6,031 nucleotides of DNA from Deltaproteobacteria bacterium (GTDB lineage: Bacteria > Desulfobacterota > SM23-61): assembly GCA_029857975.1 (NCBI GenBank), contig JAOUFX010000219.1, positions 1 to 6,031 on the forward strand, in the 5' to 3' direction. How positions within the stretch are numbered: the first letter of the stretch is position 1; each line of letters starts with the position of its first letter. The notes beneath the pieces were generated by a model. The model was not told where the DNA came from. It saw nothing but the letters and a program-made list of their open reading frames with translations, and ran no database searches. Both the position numbers and the translations under genes were made by a program. Shown here one piece after another: positions 4,562 to 6,031 of the stretch.

Positions 4562-6031
4562 TCAGAATCGAATCCTAACTCCGCCTCCCATTCCGTAATC
4601 GGAGTGCCATTGACCAACGAGGGAGACATTTTTAGTTAACGTATAAGAAAGGCCTGCGCGGCCTTCCCAAAAATGGTGAGTGTCGTATTCGGCCTCGCCA
4701 AACAACGAGAGGCGGGGGCTCAGTTGAAAACGCTTCCCAAGAGTGATGCGGGCCCCGCTGTCGGAATCCAGCCACAGGGACGACTCGAAGTGGAGGGGCA
4801 GCAGATAACGAAGGCCCAGAACGGCTCGGGCCTTGGCGAGCTTATAGCCGGCACCCTCAAGATCGACGCCGGCAAAGAGGGTGAGAAAGCGGTTGAAATA
4901 ACGGTTCCAGGTTAGGATTCCTTCCCATTCGGTGTCTTCAACCTTTTGCCAGCCCAGTTTCCACTGGGCGTTGATGATGTTGCGGGTGTCGGAAAGGGTT
5001 AGAAAGCCATCGGTCATGTTGCTGAGGACATCGGCCTGACCCCAGAAATACCACGTTTCCTTGTAAAGATTGGGCCGGATGGCGGCCAGGGAAGAGTTGA
5101 GGGGAAACCCCTCATAGTGGACGACGCGGGCCATGCCGCTTTTCATGTGATAGAGCAGGTGGCAGTGAAAAAACCAGTCGCCGATTTCGTTGGCGTCGAA
5201 CTCGATGACCGTGGTGGACATGGGGGCAACGTCGACCGTGTGCTTGAGCGGCGAATAGTCTCCCTGGCCGTTGATGACGCGGAAGAAATGTCCGTGCAGG
5301 TGCATGGGGTGGTGCATCATGGTGCGGTTGATCATGATGAAGCGCACTACTTCTCCATCGCGAATGCGGATCGAATCGCTTTCCGAGAGCGGCTTATTGT
5401 TGATAAACCAGACATAGCGCTCCATGTCGCCGTCGAGGGTAAGGCGGATTTCGCGCAGGGGTTTCTCCTTGGATAAAGCGGTGGGGTTGGTGGCGCGAAG
5501 TTTGGCGTAGGGCGGCCATGGCCGGCTTGGATCTATGCCATCGATAGCAAGATTTTTAGATGAGGAAACGTCTGCGGCGAGCGGGCGAAAATTGGCGCCG
5601 TACTTCTTGCCAGACCGGGCGGTGGGGCGCTCCGTTTCCATAACGTGTCCGCTGTCATCCATGCGCTTCATGGAATGGGCATCGTGATCCATTGGGGCAT
5701 CGGAGCTCTTCGATCTATCGCTCATGCCGGGAGCGTGATCCATTCCGCCTGCGGGCTTTCCGGATGTGGGCGAACTATGGTCCATGCCCTTCATGTGGCC
5801 CATATCCATCGGTCCCATGCCTATCATACCGGGCCGGTCGAATTTTCCACCCTGGACCTCGCGATCGGGCATGCCTATGGCCCCGGCGGGAGTGAGGGAA
5901 AGGATCTGTTTCAGGTGGAGACTTCCCATGGCATGGTAAAGGTTCGGCTTGGGCACGTCGGGGGCCGGGCGGCGTTTCCCGGAACCGATCCAGACCGATG
6001 CGTAGCCCGACCCGTCGTGAGCAGTGGCCCG
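4562..6031 (-). CDS. CopA-type multicopper oxidase C-terminus fused to a CopB-like outer-membrane barrel; N-terminus outside window
   Basis: 489 residues visible; the frame is open to the right edge, so the GTG at 5956 is internal. Order in visible residues: AHDGSGYASV (4-13), the CopA-type end of the central cupredoxin; a Met/His/Asp-rich stretch (about 68-133: MDMGHMKGMDH, GMDHAPGM, MDHDAH); then a C-terminal cupredoxin with HPMHLHGHF (241-249) and HCHLLYHMKSGM (289-300), which supply the type 1 Cys-His-Met and trinuclear copper ligands. Standard CopA proteins end shortly after this. Here the chain continues about 170 residues (320-489) with alternating beta strands, CopB-like phrases (AVLGLRYLLPLHFESSLWL, RLSLFGEAEYD) and a terminal Phe, the usual outer-membrane barrel ending. 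Likely role: periplasmic Cu(I) oxidation and sequestration at the outer membrane. Composition is visibly richer in G+C than the rest of the window. Confidence 0.88.
   Translation of the reverse strand, partial: RATAHDGSGYASVWIGSGKRRPAPDVPKPNLYHAMGSLHLKQILSLTPAGAIGMPDREVQGGKFDRPGMIGMGPMDMGHMKGMDHSSPTSGKPAGGMDHAPGMSDRSKSSDAPMDHDAHSMKRMDDSGHVMETERPTARSGKKYGANFRPLAADVSSSKNLAIDGIDPSRPWPPYAKLRATNPTALSKEKPLREIRLTLDGDMERYVWFINNKPLSESDSIRIRDGEVVRFIMINRTMMHHPMHLHGHFFRVINGQGDYSPLKHTVDVAPMSTTVIEFDANEIGDWFFHCHLLYHMKSGMARVVHYEGFPLNSSLAAIRPNLYKETWYFWGQADVLSNMTDGFLTLSDTRNIINAQWKLGWQKVEDTEWEGILTWNRYFNRFLTLFAGVDLEGAGYKLAKARAVLGLRYLLPLHFESSLWLDSDSGARITLGKRFQLSPRLSLFGEAEYDTHHFWEGRAGLSYTLTKNVSLVGQWHSDYGMGGGVRIRF

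Noticed and set aside
5117..5476. + strand open frame of 119 codons
   Set aside because: It is a shadow of the GC-rich multicopper oxidase gene on the other strand, directly over the copper-binding motifs.

Overview
The window most likely comes from a Gram-negative, respiring bacterium that makes c-type cytochromes. The evidence is a b-type quinol-oxidising cytochrome, an exported CXXCH cytochrome, a lipoprotein signal, a protein ending in an outer-membrane-type beta-barrel, and a sigma-54 promoter. The APWY version of the Qo-site PEWY motif and the small Met/Gly-rich exported protein remind me of Desulfobacterota or other menaquinone-using anaerobes. That placement is inference, not proof.

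Left part (2-2575, all + strand): the C-terminal part of a bc1/b6f-type cytochrome b, open at the left edge; a PCYCGC-family six-cysteine exported protein; an unrecognised lipoprotein; and a monoheme cytochrome c. The cytochrome c has a clear signal-peptide coding stretch in frame upstream but no usable start codon there. The first three genes are tightly spaced and look like one operon of an energy-conserving membrane complex.

Middle (2576-4038): a - strand TlpA/ResA-type thioredoxin, the kind that keeps apocytochrome c cysteines reduced before heme attachment. Upstream of it on the same strand is an open reading stretch with no start codon, whose stop codon abuts the tlpA ribosome binding site. 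This - strand block lies between two diverged direct copies of the same kind of + strand upstream region (about 2632-2900 and 3791-4068). The right copy has a near-consensus sigma-54 -24/-12 promoter and drives a Met/Gly/His-rich PepSY-like exported protein. The left copy keeps the layout, with the same 53 bp from promoter box to ATG, but has lost the invariant GG and GC and leads only into a 9-codon reading frame.

Right part (4039-6031): the sigma-54-linked Met-rich protein (+) converges, across two GC-rich hairpins, on a - strand gene that is open at the right edge. That gene joins the C-terminal cupredoxin of a CopA-type multicopper oxidase to a CopB-like outer-membrane barrel in one polypeptide. 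This end looks like a periplasmic copper-handling module; the left end looks like quinol/cytochrome c electron transport and its thiol and heme maturation.

The least conventional features are the duplicated sigma-54 upstream region, the CopA-CopB fusion, paired opposite-strand G-quadruplex motifs, and the start-less cytochrome c.
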